From: UBA8079 sp965205535
Lineage (GTDB): Bacteria; Pseudomonadota; Alphaproteobacteria; UBA6615
Length of the DNA stretch: 64,000 nucleotides
Reading direction: 5' to 3'
Assembly: GCA_965205535.1 (NCBI GenBank)
Contig: CBDBHH010000005.1
Location: 3,162,001 to 3,226,000 of the forward strand
Positions within the stretch are counted from its first letter, which is position 1, and each line of letters starts with the position of its first letter. Shown piece by piece: positions 50,363 through 59,060 of this stretch. The position numbers were made by a program, and so were the translations under genes. Under the pieces are notes generated by a model. The model was not told where the DNA came from and did not search any database. It saw nothing but the letters and a program-made list of their open reading frames with translations.

Positions 50363-51436
50363 ATGGCACGAAAGCCAGCCGCGAAATCGTCACGAGCAAG
50401 CAATCGATCGGCACCGAAGGGGGCTTCCCCTCGGAAGAAATCCGCCGCATCCGGCAAGCCTGATTACAAGTCATACGGTGCCGAGAAACTCCTCGAACTC
50501 TATGGCGAAATGCTGCTCATCCGGCGGTTTGAGGAGAAAGCCGGCCAGATGTACGGCATGGGCCTGATCGGTGGCTTCTGCCATCTTTATATCGGTCAGG
50601 AAGCCGTTGTCGTCGGCATGCAGGCCAACCTCCAGTCCCAGGATTCCGTTATCACCACCTACCGCGACCACGGCCATATGCTGGCCTGCGGCATGGATCC
50701 CAATGGCGTGATGGCCGAACTCACCGGCCGCGAGGGCGGGTATTCGCGCGGCAAGGGCGGTTCGATGCACATGTTCTCGAAAGAGAAGAACTTCTATGGC
50801 GGCCATGGGATCGTCGGTGCCAACGTGCCGCTGGGCACGGGGCTCGCATTTTCCCACAAATATCAGGGCGACAACGGCATCTGCCTGGACTATTTCGGCG
50901 ACGGTGCCGTGAACCAGGGGCAGGTCTACGAATCCTTCAACATGGCCGCGTTGTGGGACCTGCCCATCATCTACGTGATCGAGAACAACCGATACGGCAT
51001 GGGAACCTCCGTCGAGCGCGCCTCGGCAGAGCCGGACCTGTTTAATCGTGGCTGCGCATACGGGATTCCCGGGGCGCAGGTCGACGGTATGGACGTGGTT
51101 AAGGTGCTTGAGGCGGGCAAGAAGGCCGTCAATCACGTGAGATCCGGGAAGGGACCGTTCATTCTGGAGATGCAGACCTACCGTTATCGCGGTCATTCCA
51201 TGTCCGATCCGGCCAAGTACCGGACGAAGGAAGAGGTCCAGAAGATGCGGACCGAGAAGGACCCGATCGAGACCCTCAAGGATGTGCTGATCGCGAACAA
51301 GATGGCGGATGAAGATGCGCTCAAGGCGATCGACAAGGGCGTGCGCGAACGTGTGAACGCGGCGGCAGACTTCGCACAAGAAAGCCCGGAGCCCGATCCG
51401 TCCGAGCTTTACACCGACATTTTGATTGAAGCCTGA
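50363..51436 (+). CDS. pdhA: Pyruvate dehydrogenase E1 component alpha subunit
   Basis: Thiamine-diphosphate part of the pyruvate dehydrogenase complex. The 357-residue protein has a basic Ser-, Lys- and Ala-rich N-terminal extension (about 1-35), then the E1 alpha core with YGMGLIGGFCHLYIGQEA, YRDHGHML, and the ThDP motif GDGAVNQGQ ending in IENN (about residues 175-206). The phosphorylation-loop region YRYRGHSMSDP is conserved. GGGGGGAG before the ATG at 50363 gives a strong ribosome site and decides the start. It heads pdhA-pdhB-pdhC-lpd. Confidence 0.97.
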   Translation: MARKPAAKSSRASNRSAPKGASPRKKSAASGKPDYKSYGAEKLLELYGEMLLIRRFEEKAGQMYGMGLIGGFCHLYIGQEAVVVGMQANLQSQDSVITTYRDHGHMLACGMDPNGVMAELTGREGGYSRGKGGSMHMFSKEKNFYGGHGIVGANVPLGTGLAFSHKYQGDNGICLDYFGDGAVNQGQVYESFNMAALWDLPIIYVIENNRYGMGTSVERASAEPDLFNRGCAYGIPGAQVDGMDVVKVLEAGKKAVNHVRSGKGPFILEMQTYRYRGHSMSDPAKYRTKEEVQKMRTEKDPIETLKDVLIANKMADEDALKAIDKGVRERVNAAADFAQESPEPDPSELYTDILIEA

Positions 51437-51466
51437 CCCAGGCGCGGGACAGGGAGGACAACTGAC

Positions 51467-52828
51467 ATGCCGATTCAGGTATTAATGCCGGCGCTTTCGC
51501 CGACCATGACCGAGGGCAACCTCGCACGCTGGCTCAAATCTGAAGGTGACAATATTTCACCCGGAGATGTGATCGCCGAGATCGAGACCGACAAGGCGAC
51601 CATGGAGGTCGAAGCGGTCGACGAGGGGACGCTGGGCAAGATCCTGGTGGCCGAAGGGGCGGAAGATGTGGCGGTAAACACGCCGATCGCCGTGATATTG
51701 GAGGCCGGCGAGAGTGCGGCTGACATCGACGATGCTGCCCCCGCGGCCGAGAGTGCTCCGGCACCAGCGCCTGCTGAAGAAACCGACGCACCGTCGGCAC
51801 CGGTTGCGGCCGCGCCGCCGGCCGAGACCGACTATGACGGTGCGACCGTGGAGATCACGGTCCGTGAGGCGCTTCGTGACGGTATGGCGGAAGAGATGCG
51901 CCGGGACGACAAGGTGTTCCTGATGGGCGAAGAGGTCGCGCAGTATCAGGGTGCCTACAAGGTCAGTCAGGGACTGCTGGAAGAATTCGGCGACGGTCGG
52001 GTGATCGACACACCGATTACCGAACAGGGTTTTGCCGGCATGGCGGTCGGTGCGGCCTATCACGGCCTGCGCCCGATCGTGGAGTTCATGACATTCAACT
52101 TCGCCATGCAGGCGATTGACCAGATCATCAATTCCGCTGCGAAAACCCTCTACATGTCCGGCGGCCAGATGGATGTGCCCATCGTGTTTCGCGGGCCGAA
52201 CGGTGCGGCGTCGCGTGTCGGCGCGCAGCATTCCCAATGCTATGCGAGCTGGTACGGCCATGTGCCGGGGCTCAAGGTCGTCTCTCCCTACACGGCGGCG
52301 GATGCCAAGGGACTGCTCAAATCGGCGATCCGGGACCCCAACCCGGTTCTGATCCTCGAGAACGAGATGCTCTACGGCTCCACCTTCGATGTGCCGGACG
52401 ACGATGACTACACGGTGCCGATCGGCCGGGCGAAAGTTGTGCGCGCCGGCGACGACGTGACCATCACCGCCTTTTCGCTGATGGTCGGTCGCGCCTTGGA
52501 AGCAGCTGAAATGCTCGCGGCGGAGGGGATCGAGGCGGAAGTCATCGATCTGCGCTCCATCCGGCCGCTCGATACCGAGACCGTGGTTGAATCCGTCAAA
52601 CGCACCAACAGGATCGTCTCCGTCGAGGAAGGCTGGCCGTTTGCCGGGATCGGCTCGGAAATCGGCATGCGGATGATGGAAGACGCGTTCGACTATCTCG
52701 ACTCGCCGGTCGTCCGCGTGACCGGTGAAGACGTACCGATGCCCTATGCGGCCAACCTCGAAAAGCTGGCCTTACCGCAGGCGGAGAAGATCGCCGCCGC
52801 GGCCAAACGGGTTTGTTATAAGGACTGA
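51467..52828 (+). CDS. pdhB: Pyruvate dehydrogenase E1 beta subunit with N-terminal lipoyl domain
   Basis: Pairs with PdhA to decarboxylate pyruvate. The 453-residue protein starts with a full lipoyl domain (residues 1-78, lipoyl Lys43 in ETDKATMEV), then an Ala-, Pro- and Glu-rich linker (about 80-120), then the E1 beta body (about 125-453: ITVREALRDGMAEEM, EEVAQYQGAYKVSQGL, and the C-terminal RIVSVEEGWPFAGIGSE). The lipoyl addition is known in alphaproteobacteria, but absent from most E1 beta proteins. GGGAGGA precedes the ATG. Confidence 0.97.
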   Translation: MPIQVLMPALSPTMTEGNLARWLKSEGDNISPGDVIAEIETDKATMEVEAVDEGTLGKILVAEGAEDVAVNTPIAVILEAGESAADIDDAAPAAESAPAPAPAEETDAPSAPVAAAPPAETDYDGATVEITVREALRDGMAEEMRRDDKVFLMGEEVAQYQGAYKVSQGLLEEFGDGRVIDTPITEQGFAGMAVGAAYHGLRPIVEFMTFNFAMQAIDQIINSAAKTLYMSGGQMDVPIVFRGPNGAASRVGAQHSQCYASWYGHVPGLKVVSPYTAADAKGLLKSAIRDPNPVLILENEMLYGSTFDVPDDDDYTVPIGRAKVVRAGDDVTITAFSLMVGRALEAAEMLAAEGIEAEVIDLRSIRPLDTETVVESVKRTNRIVSVEEGWPFAGIGSEIGMRMMEDAFDYLDSPVVRVTGEDVPMPYAANLEKLALPQAEKIAAAAKRVCYKD

Positions 52829-52968
52829 CGCATCGCGCGTCGGAAACATCCGGTGATTGGCACAAGCAGCCAAATACCGGGGCAATTGAAGCAGAACGTT
52901 GCGAGAATGGCATTGATGACCAATCAACTCGCAACACGCGCTAGCAGGACCGGGGATATGATCCCGGT
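52827..52968 (+). other. Run of hairpins between pdhB and pdhC
   Basis: Four hairpins in the 164-base gap. GACGC/GCGTC (52827-52841, starting inside the pdhB stop); TTGGC/GCCAA (52857-52873); GTTGCGAG (52898-52905) with CTCGCAAC (52928-52935), enclosing TTGAT/ATCAA (52913-52927); and ACCGGG-(G)-AT/AT-CCCGGT (52949-52968). The last is 24 bases before pdhC. They could set relative E1/E2 expression by mRNA stability or attenuation. Confidence 0.45.
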
Positions 52969-52992
52969 TGACAGGATCCAGGGGAAGCACTG

Positions 52993-54234
52993 ATGCCAAT
53001 ATCCATTCTCATGCCCGCATTGTCGCCCACGATGACCGAAGGCAACCTCGCGCGCTGGCTCAAGGCCGAGGGCGACTCCGTCGCCCCGGGCGATGTCATT
53101 GCCGAAATCGAAACCGACAAGGCAACCATGGAGGTCGAGGCCGTCGATGAAGGCGTGCTCGCGAAGATCCTGATTGCCGAGGGCGCCGAGGAAGTCGCCG
53201 TTAACACGCCGATCGCCGTTCTGCTGGAAGACGGGGAAGATGATTCTGCTCTCGACGGTTTCGACACGGGTGGTGCCGCAGCACCGGCTGCCGAAGCAGC
53301 ACCTGCACCCGCCGCTGCGCCTGCCGAAGCAGCACCCGCTGCTGCGCCCGTCGCCGCATCCGGTGGCCGGGTGATCGCCAGTCCGCTGGCCCGACGGCTT
53401 GCGGTCCAGCAGGGGATCGATCTGGCGCAGGTTACGGGTACCGGCCCGAACGGCCGGATTGTGAAAGTGGACATTGAGAACTTCTCGGGTGCACCCGCTG
53501 CCGCGGGTGGCGCGCCGGCAGCCGTTGTTTCGGTCGAGGGCGATGCGCCATACGACGTGTTGCCGCTGTCGAACATGCGCAAGGTGATCGCCCAGCGGAT
53601 GACGATGTCCAAGCAGGAAGTGCCGCATTTCTACCTGACTGTGGAATGCGAGATCGACCGGTTGCTCGAGGCGCGAAAGAACCTGAACGCGCGGGCCAAG
53701 GACGGCGAGTTCAAGATTTCGGTCAACGACATGATCATCAAGGCTGCTGCGGCGGCGCTGATTGAGGTCCCGCGGACCAATGCCGGCTGGTCCGACGAGG
53801 GTGTGCGGCTCTACAAGCGCGCGGATATCTCTGTGGCCGTGGCGATCGACGATGGTCTGATCACGCCGATTGTGCGTGGTGCTGAAGGCAAGGGCCTGAA
53901 GGCAATCTCGGCGGAGATGGCCGACCTGGCAGCGCGTGCGCGCGACAACAAGCTCGCCCCGGAAGAGTTTCAGGGCGGCACCTTCTCCATTTCCAACCTC
54001 GGCATGTATGGCCTGAAGCAGTTCGATGCGGTCATCAACCAGCCGCAGGGTGCGATTCTGGCGGTGGGTGCGGGCGAACAGCGCCCGGTGGTGCATGACG
54101 GTGAACTGGCCGTTGCGACGGTGATGTCCCTGACCCTGTCGGTCGATCACCGCGCGCTCGACGGCGCGATCGGCGCTGAATATCTGGCGGCGCTGAAGAG
54201 CCTCATCGAAGAGCCGCTCGGGCTCCTCCTGTAG
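52993..54234 (+). CDS. pdhC: Pyruvate dehydrogenase E2 (dihydrolipoamide acetyltransferase)
   Basis: Core of the complex; transfers the acetyl group to CoA. The 413-residue protein has one lipoyl domain (1-78, Lys43 in ETDKATMEV, nearly identical to that of PdhB), an Ala/Pro linker with repeated AEAAPA text, a peripheral-subunit-binding domain (about 127-165: ASPLARRLAVQQGIDL), a second short linker, and the catalytic domain (about 185-413) with the active-site motif DHRALDG at 385-391 (His386, Asp390). All parts are intact. GGGGAAG precedes the ATG. Confidence 0.97.
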   Translation: MPISILMPALSPTMTEGNLARWLKAEGDSVAPGDVIAEIETDKATMEVEAVDEGVLAKILIAEGAEEVAVNTPIAVLLEDGEDDSALDGFDTGGAAAPAAEAAPAPAAAPAEAAPAAAPVAASGGRVIASPLARRLAVQQGIDLAQVTGTGPNGRIVKVDIENFSGAPAAAGGAPAAVVSVEGDAPYDVLPLSNMRKVIAQRMTMSKQEVPHFYLTVECEIDRLLEARKNLNARAKDGEFKISVNDMIIKAAAAALIEVPRTNAGWSDEGVRLYKRADISVAVAIDDGLITPIVRGAEGKGLKAISAEMADLAARARDNKLAPEEFQGGTFSISNLGMYGLKQFDAVINQPQGAILAVGAGEQRPVVHDGELAVATVMSLTLSVDHRALDGAIGAEYLAALKSLIEEPLGLLL

Positions 54235-54288
54235 TCCTGTATTCCCGGCGCCGCGTGTGCGTGGGCCGCATTTTTCGAGGTTGAATCT

Positions 54289-55701
54289 ATGGCGGACAAG
54301 AATTTCGATCTGGTGGTGGTCGGCGGTGGTCCCGGGGGCTATGTCGCGGCGATCCGCGCTGCACAGCTGGGCATGAAGGCAGCGGTGATCGAGGCCAATC
54401 ACCTCGGTGGCATCTGCCTCAACTGGGGCTGCATTCCCACCAAGGCGCTGCTGCGTACGTCTGAAATCTATCACTACATGCAGAATGCCGAAGACTATGG
54501 GCTCAAGGCCGACAACGTGTCGTTCGATCTCAAGAAGGTTGTCGAACGTTCACGCGGTGTTGCGGGCCAGCTCAACCAGGGTGTTGGGTTTTTGTTGAAG
54601 AAAAACAAGGTCGAGGTGATCGACGGCTGGGGCAAGCTGGCCGGCGGCAAGGCCGGTGCGCGCAAGGTCGTCGTCGAGAAGGACGGCAAGAAAGTCGCGG
54701 ATGTCACCGCCAAGAACGTGCTGCTGGCCACCGGCGCTCGGGCGCGAAACATCCCGGGCATGGAAGCCGACGGGGAACAGATCTGGAGCTATCGCGAGGC
54801 GATGGTGCCGGAAGAATTCCCGAAATCACTTCTGGTCGTCGGGTCGGGGGCGATCGGCATCGAGTTCGCGTCGTTCTATCGGACCCTGGGCGCAGAGGTG
54901 ACCGTGGTTGAGGTGCTCGACCGGATTTTGCCCGTCGAGGACGAGGAAATCTCCGGCCTCGCGGCGAAGGCGTTCGAGGAGCAGGGGATGACGCTGATCA
55001 CCGGCGCGTCGGTGAAATCCCTCTATAAGCAACCCGACAAGGTGACGGCCACTATCGAGAAAGACGGCAAGTTCCAGAACATCGAGACCGAACGCGTCAT
55101 CATGGCGGTCGGAATTGTCGGCAATGTCGAGGATATCGGTCTCGAGGACACCAAGGTGGTGGTCGAGAAGTCTCATATCGTCATCGATGAGTGGGGTCAG
55201 ACCGCCGAGCCGGGCATCTGGGCCATCGGCGATGTCGCGGGCCCGCCCTGGCTCGCCCACAAGGCATCTCACGAGGGGATCATCGCGGTCGAGAAAATGG
55301 CCGGCCAGAAGGATATTCATCCGCTCGACACCAGCCGTATTCCGGGTTGCACCTATTGCAGCCCCCAGGTCGCGTCCATCGGCATGACCGAGGCCGCGGC
55401 GAAAGAGGCCGGCCGCAAGATCAAGGTCGGGCGCTTCCCGTTCCAGGGCAACGGCAAGGCTATCGCACTGGGCGAACCCGAAGGACTGATCAAGACGATC
55501 TTCGATGCCGACACCGGCGAATTTCTGGGCGCCCACATGATCGGGGCGGAGGTAACCGAGCTGATCCAGGGCTACGGTATCGCCAAGACCCTGGAGACGA
55601 CCGAGCACGAACTGATGGAATCCGTCTTCCCGCACCCGACCCTGAGCGAAATGATGCACGAGTCCGTGCTTGACGCTTACGGGCGCACGATCCATTTCTA
55701 G
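54289..55701 (+). CDS. lpd: Dihydrolipoamide dehydrogenase (E3)
   Basis: Reoxidises the lipoyl groups of the complex with FAD and NAD. The 470-residue protein shows the FAD site VVGGGPGGYVAA near residue 10, the redox pair Cys43 and Cys48 in GGICLNWGC, the NAD site VVGSGAIGIEFASF, and the C-terminal active-site HPTLSEMMHE. It is a separate gene without a lipoyl domain. It lies 54 bases after pdhC and 3 before lipA. Confidence 0.97.
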   Translation: MADKNFDLVVVGGGPGGYVAAIRAAQLGMKAAVIEANHLGGICLNWGCIPTKALLRTSEIYHYMQNAEDYGLKADNVSFDLKKVVERSRGVAGQLNQGVGFLLKKNKVEVIDGWGKLAGGKAGARKVVVEKDGKKVADVTAKNVLLATGARARNIPGMEADGEQIWSYREAMVPEEFPKSLLVVGSGAIGIEFASFYRTLGAEVTVVEVLDRILPVEDEEISGLAAKAFEEQGMTLITGASVKSLYKQPDKVTATIEKDGKFQNIETERVIMAVGIVGNVEDIGLEDTKVVVEKSHIVIDEWGQTAEPGIWAIGDVAGPPWLAHKASHEGIIAVEKMAGQKDIHPLDTSRIPGCTYCSPQVASIGMTEAAAKEAGRKIKVGRFPFQGNGKAIALGEPEGLIKTIFDADTGEFLGAHMIGAEVTELIQGYGIAKTLETTEHELMESVFPHPTLSEMMHESVLDAYGRTIHF

Positions 55702-55704
55702 GTC

Positions 55705-56673
55705 ATGACCTCGACACCCGTCCGCGATAAAAGCACAGACCCCGCACTCCGCCATCCGGAGAAGCGCAACCGGCCCGACAACCCCATCCAGCGCAAGCCG
55801 GATTGGATCCGCGTGAAGGCACCGACCAGCAAGGCCTATCACGAGACCCGCAAGATGATGCGTGATCTCAATCTCGCCACGGTCTGCGAAGAGGCGGCCT
55901 GCCCGAATATCGGCGAGTGCTGGGCCAAGAAACACGCCACCATCATGATCATGGGCGACACCTGCACGCGCGCTTGTGCGTTCTGCAACGTGGCGACCGG
56001 TGTGCCCAAGCCACTGGACCCGAACGAGCCGGCGAATGTTGCCGTGGCTGTCGGCGGAATGGCGCTCGAACATGTGGTGCTGACGTCTGTCGACCGGGAT
56101 GACCTGGACGATGGCGGCGCGGATCATTTCGGACAGGTCGTACGGGCGCTGCGCGCGTCGGCACCGACCACCACCATCGAGATCCTCACGCCGGACTTCA
56201 AGGACAAGCCCGGTGCGATCGATGTGCTGGCCCAGGACCCGCCGGACGTGTTCAACCACAATCTCGAGACCGTGCCGCGGCTCTATCCGACGATCCGTCC
56301 CGGTTCGCGCTATTTCACCAGCCTCGATCTGCTGCAGCGGATCAAGGAGAAGGTGCCCAACATCTTCACCAAGTCCGGCTTGATGGTTGGCCTGGGTGAG
56401 ACCCGCGAGGAAGTTGGGCAGGTGATGGATGATCTGCGCGCGGCGAATGTCGACTTCCTGACCATCGGCCAGTATTTACAGCCGACACCCAAACATGCCC
56501 GGATCGACAAGTTCGTGACCCCGGATGAATTCGAGGGGTACGCCAAGATGGCGCGCGGCAAGGGGTTCCTGCTGGTCTCCGCCACGCCGCTGACCCGGTC
56601 GAGCTATCATGCGGGCGATGATTTCGCGAAGTTGCGCGATGCTCGCGAGGCAAAGCTCGCCGCGGCGGGCTAA
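55705..56673 (+). CDS. lipA: Lipoyl synthase
   Basis: Radical-SAM enzyme that inserts two sulfurs into octanoyl chains on the lipoyl domains of PdhB and PdhC. The 322-residue protein has the auxiliary cluster motif CEEAACPNIGEC (C-x4-C-x5-C), the radical-SAM motif CTRACAFC (C-x3-C-x2-C), the ETVPRLYPT region, and the C-terminal serine motif TRSSYHAGD. The ATG lies 3 bases after the lpd stop, so it is expressed with the enzymes it serves. No lipB is in the window. Confidence 0.97.
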   Translation: MTSTPVRDKSTDPALRHPEKRNRPDNPIQRKPDWIRVKAPTSKAYHETRKMMRDLNLATVCEEAACPNIGECWAKKHATIMIMGDTCTRACAFCNVATGVPKPLDPNEPANVAVAVGGMALEHVVLTSVDRDDLDDGGADHFGQVVRALRASAPTTTIEILTPDFKDKPGAIDVLAQDPPDVFNHNLETVPRLYPTIRPGSRYFTSLDLLQRIKEKVPNIFTKSGLMVGLGETREEVGQVMDDLRAANVDFLTIGQYLQPTPKHARIDKFVTPDEFEGYAKMARGKGFLLVSATPLTRSSYHAGDDFAKLRDAREAKLAAAG

Positions 56674-56693
56674 CAGGCAAGACCAGCCGCAGC

Positions 56694-57182
56694 GTGCCAT
56701 CTCACAAGGAAAAACGCGTCCTTCCCTATACCCCCGAGCAGCTCTACACGCTGGTCGGGGATATCGAGACCTATCCCGAGTTCCTGCCCTGGTGCATCGC
56801 CGCGCGGAACCGCAAACGCGAAGACGCCGAAGAAAGCTCGATCATCTGGTCCGATCTGGTGGTCGGCTTCAAGCTGATCCGCGAACGGTTCACGTCGAAG
56901 GTCACGCTCACGCCAGGTGATGATGCGTCCGATGCGCGTATCGATGTCGAATATGTCGACGGGCCGCTCAAGTTTCTGCGGAACCACTGGGTTTTCGTGC
57001 CGCAGGCGGACGGCGCCTGCGAGATCGATTTCTACGTCGAGTTCGAGTTTCGCAGCCGCATCTTCGAGCGGATGATCGGGGCGCTGTTCCATGAAGCGGT
57101 TAGCCGGATGGTCGGGGCGTTCGAAAAACGCGCCGCCGAGCTCTATGAGCCGGTTGCGAAAATACAGGAGCACGGAGAATGA
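56694..57182 (+). CDS. COQ10/RatA family START-domain protein
   Basis: A 162-residue protein of the COQ10/RatA family. In mitochondria and alphaproteobacteria these are thought to bind coenzyme Q and help its use; in E. coli RatA is described as a toxin affecting ribosome assembly. Seen: YTPEQLYTLVGDIETYPEFLPWC at the start, then LVVGFKLIRERFTS, FLRNHWVFVP, and the C-terminal helix with FHEAVSRMVGAFEKRA. The start is a GTG at 56694. The stop overlaps the rhodanese gene by 4 bases. The ubiquinone role is favoured by lineage, but I cannot prove it here. Confidence 0.9.
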   Translation: MPSHKEKRVLPYTPEQLYTLVGDIETYPEFLPWCIAARNRKREDAEESSIIWSDLVVGFKLIRERFTSKVTLTPGDDASDARIDVEYVDGPLKFLRNHWVFVPQADGACEIDFYVEFEFRSRIFERMIGALFHEAVSRMVGAFEKRAAELYEPVAKIQEHGE

Positions 57183-57577
57183 CTTCACACGTGACAGAAA
57201 CCAAAGCTGTGGCCCCGGATGTCGCGCGCCGGCATTTTCAGGCGATGCTCGAATTCGAGACAGACTGTTGGGACGTACATGAAAGCCTCAAGGCAGACGA
57301 GCCAGACTTCGTGCTTCTCGATGTGCGCGGTGAGAGTGCGTATTCCGATGGGCATATCGACGGCGCGATCTGTTTGCCACACAGGGAGATCACGAACGAG
57401 CGCATGGCGTCATTTTCCAGCGGAAAACTGTTCGTCGTTTATTGCGCGGGTCCGCACTGCAACGGCGCGAACAAGGCGGCCGTCCGTTTGGCCGAGATCG
57501 GTCTTCCGGTGAAAATGATGATCGGTGGCGTGACGGGCTGGCTCGATGAAGGTTTCGAGCTCTCGAAACCGGCCTAA
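57179..57577 (+). CDS. Rhodanese-domain protein
   Basis: A 132-residue single-domain rhodanese, a family that moves sulfane sulfur. The probable catalytic Cys89 begins the loop CAGPHCNGA, with a second Cys94 in the loop; the preceding strand is FVVYC. N-terminal LLDVRGESAYSDGHIDGAI is the other family landmark. The ATG overlaps the end of the COQ10-like gene (ATGA), so they are coupled. It converges on the VOC gene with a 4-base overlap. The partner and substrate are unknown. Confidence 0.9.
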   Translation: MTSHVTETKAVAPDVARRHFQAMLEFETDCWDVHESLKADEPDFVLLDVRGESAYSDGHIDGAICLPHREITNERMASFSSGKLFVVYCAGPHCNGANKAAVRLAEIGLPVKMMIGGVTGWLDEGFELSKPA

Positions 57578-58020
57578 TCGTCTTCAGGCCTGCGGCACAC
57601 GGCCTCCACCTTGTTGCCGTCGGGATCCAGCACAAACGCGCCGTAATAGGTCGGAATATATTCGGGCCGCAGACCCGGCGCTCCGTCGTCGCGTCCGCCA
57701 TTGGCCATTGCGGCGTCATAGAAGGCGCGCACCGTGGAACGGGAATCCGCGATCAGCGCGAAATGCGCCCCGTTGTTCGCGATTACTTCTGCATCCTTGT
57801 CGATCGGTTCGCTGATCCACAGCCATTGCCGGCCGCTGCCGTTGCCGAAGGCCACGGCGAACCCCTTGTCCATGACGATTTCCAGCCCGAGCGTGACCAG
57901 GGCCGGTTCGTAGAAGGCAACGGCGCGCTTGATGTCGCGTACGCCGATCGAGGCGTGATCGAAGATCGCCGAGAAGTCCCGACTGTCGAAGGCCGCCTTG
58001 TTCACATCATTGTCGGACAT
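57574..58020 (-). CDS. VOC-superfamily (glyoxalase/bleomycin-resistance-like) protein
   Basis: A 148-residue two-repeat VOC-fold protein. Seen: IFDHASIGVRDIKRAVAFYE near residue 19, a second-half HFALIADSRSTVRAFYD, and GAFVLDPDGNKVEAV near the end with the usual last metal-type Glu. Members of the fold bind metals and act on varied small molecules. The frame is open upstream, but MSDNDVNKAAF is the likely start. The upstream neighbour, cinA, is 25 bases away, so they may share a transcript. A specific reaction cannot be assigned. Confidence 0.8.
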   Translation of the reverse strand: MSDNDVNKAAFDSRDFSAIFDHASIGVRDIKRAVAFYEPALVTLGLEIVMDKGFAVAFGNGSGRQWLWISEPIDKDAEVIANNGAHFALIADSRSTVRAFYDAAMANGGRDDGAPGLRPEYIPTYYGAFVLDPDGNKVEAVCRRPEDD

Positions 58021-58045
58021 GATCGCTCCCGCTGTGTTGGCTGGT

Positions 58046-58543
58046 TCAGCTTTTCCCCTGCACGGTCCGGCGCAGGATCGTGAAGGCCGTCTGGACGGTT
58101 GAATCGCGCACGTCCGCCCGGTCTCCGGGGAAGACTTCGTGATGGGCGATTGTCGGCCTGCCGCGCCCGGCACACGCGAAGTGCACCAGACCGACGGGTT
58201 TGTCCTTTGTGCCGCCGCCCGGGCCGGCAACACCGGTGACCGAGATCGTGATGTCTGCGAGGGATTTTGACAGCGCCCCCTCGGCCATGGCGCGGGCGAC
58301 CTGCTCGCTGACGGCGCCATGCAGGGTGATCAGCATTTTGGGGACGCCGAGCATCTCCATCTTGGCCTCGTTCGAATAGGTCACGAAACCACGCTCGACG
58401 ACATCTGACGAGCCGGCGATCTCCGTCAGGCAACCGGCGATCAGACCGCCAGTGCAGGATTCGACCGTCGCGACTTTCAGTTTGGCGCGCCGGCACAGTT
58501 CCAGCAATTCAGCGGCGTCGTGGAGAAGTTGGGCATCGAACAT
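58046..58543 (-). CDS. CinA C-terminal-domain protein (nicotinamide-nucleotide amidohydrolase type)
   Basis: A 165-residue protein consisting of the CinA C-terminal domain only. In E. coli this domain (PncC) deamidates nicotinamide mononucleotide to return it to NAD synthesis. Seen: KVATVESCTGGLIAGCLTEI near the start with the catalytic Ser and Cys region, FVTYSNEAKMEMLGV, and TGVAGPGGGTKDKPVGLV. The N-terminal MoaB-like domain of full CinA is absent. ATG 58543, 4 bases after the pgpA stop, is used; a TTG at 58555 would overlap pgpA. Confidence 0.93.
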   Translation of the reverse strand: MFDAQLLHDAAELLELCRRAKLKVATVESCTGGLIAGCLTEIAGSSDVVERGFVTYSNEAKMEMLGVPKMLITLHGAVSEQVARAMAEGALSKSLADITISVTGVAGPGGGTKDKPVGLVHFACAGRGRPTIAHHEVFPGDRADVRDSTVQTAFTILRRTVQGKS

Positions 58544-58547
58544 CGGA

Positions 58548-59060
58548 TTATCCAAACAGGGTGGGAAGGGTGCCGGCCGTGCCGAGCCAGACCGCGATGA
58601 GCCATGTCAGCACACCGGCGTAGACGCCGGCGCCGATATCGTCGGCCATGATGCCGACGCCGCCATGTAGTTTTTCGAGGTCCTTCAGCGGCCACGGTTT
58701 GGTGATGTCGGCGAAGCGGAAGAGCACGAATGCCACCACATAAAATCGCCAGTCGAGCGCCACCGGCAGTATCGCCAGCCACTGGCCGATCACCTCGTCG
58801 ATGACCACCCGCTGGGGGTCTTCGATGCGGTGGAAGGAGGCCAGACGACCGCTTGCCCAGACGCCGACGACAAATCCGACAAGGATCAGGGCCATCAGCA
58901 GGAACTGACCGCCGATCATGACTGCGATGATCGCGAACGGCAGGGCGGCGATGGAACCCCATGTGCCGGGTGCGCCCGGCAGATCCCCGGTGCCGAAACA
59001 TGTGGCGATCATGCGGGCGATCCTTGGTTCGCGCGGTTCGGTTTGTGGGTCAGATGTCAT
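58548..59060 (-). CDS. pgpA: Phosphatidylglycerophosphatase A
   Basis: Removes the phosphate from phosphatidylglycerophosphate to make phosphatidylglycerol in the inner membrane. The 170-residue protein has several membrane segments and the family text ATCFGTGDLPGAPGTWGS at the start, VIDEVIGQWLAIL in the middle with the metal-type acidic residues, and the conserved HGGVGIMADDIGAGVYAG near the end. It overlaps ispDF by 11 bases upstream and lies 4 bases from cinA downstream. Confidence 0.95.
   Translation of the reverse strand: MTSDPQTEPREPRIARMIATCFGTGDLPGAPGTWGSIAALPFAIIAVMIGGQFLLMALILVGFVVGVWASGRLASFHRIEDPQRVVIDEVIGQWLAILPVALDWRFYVVAFVLFRFADITKPWPLKDLEKLHGGVGIMADDIGAGVYAGVLTWLIAVWLGTAGTLPTLFG

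Noticed and set aside
52924..54474. 516-residue minus-strand frame opposite pdhC
   Set aside because: Same shadow effect; the pdhC protein with intact lipoyl, binding and catalytic domains explains the region.
54826..56259. 477-residue minus-strand frame opposite lpd and lipA
   Set aside because: It spans two real genes and their junction and has no recognisable motif.
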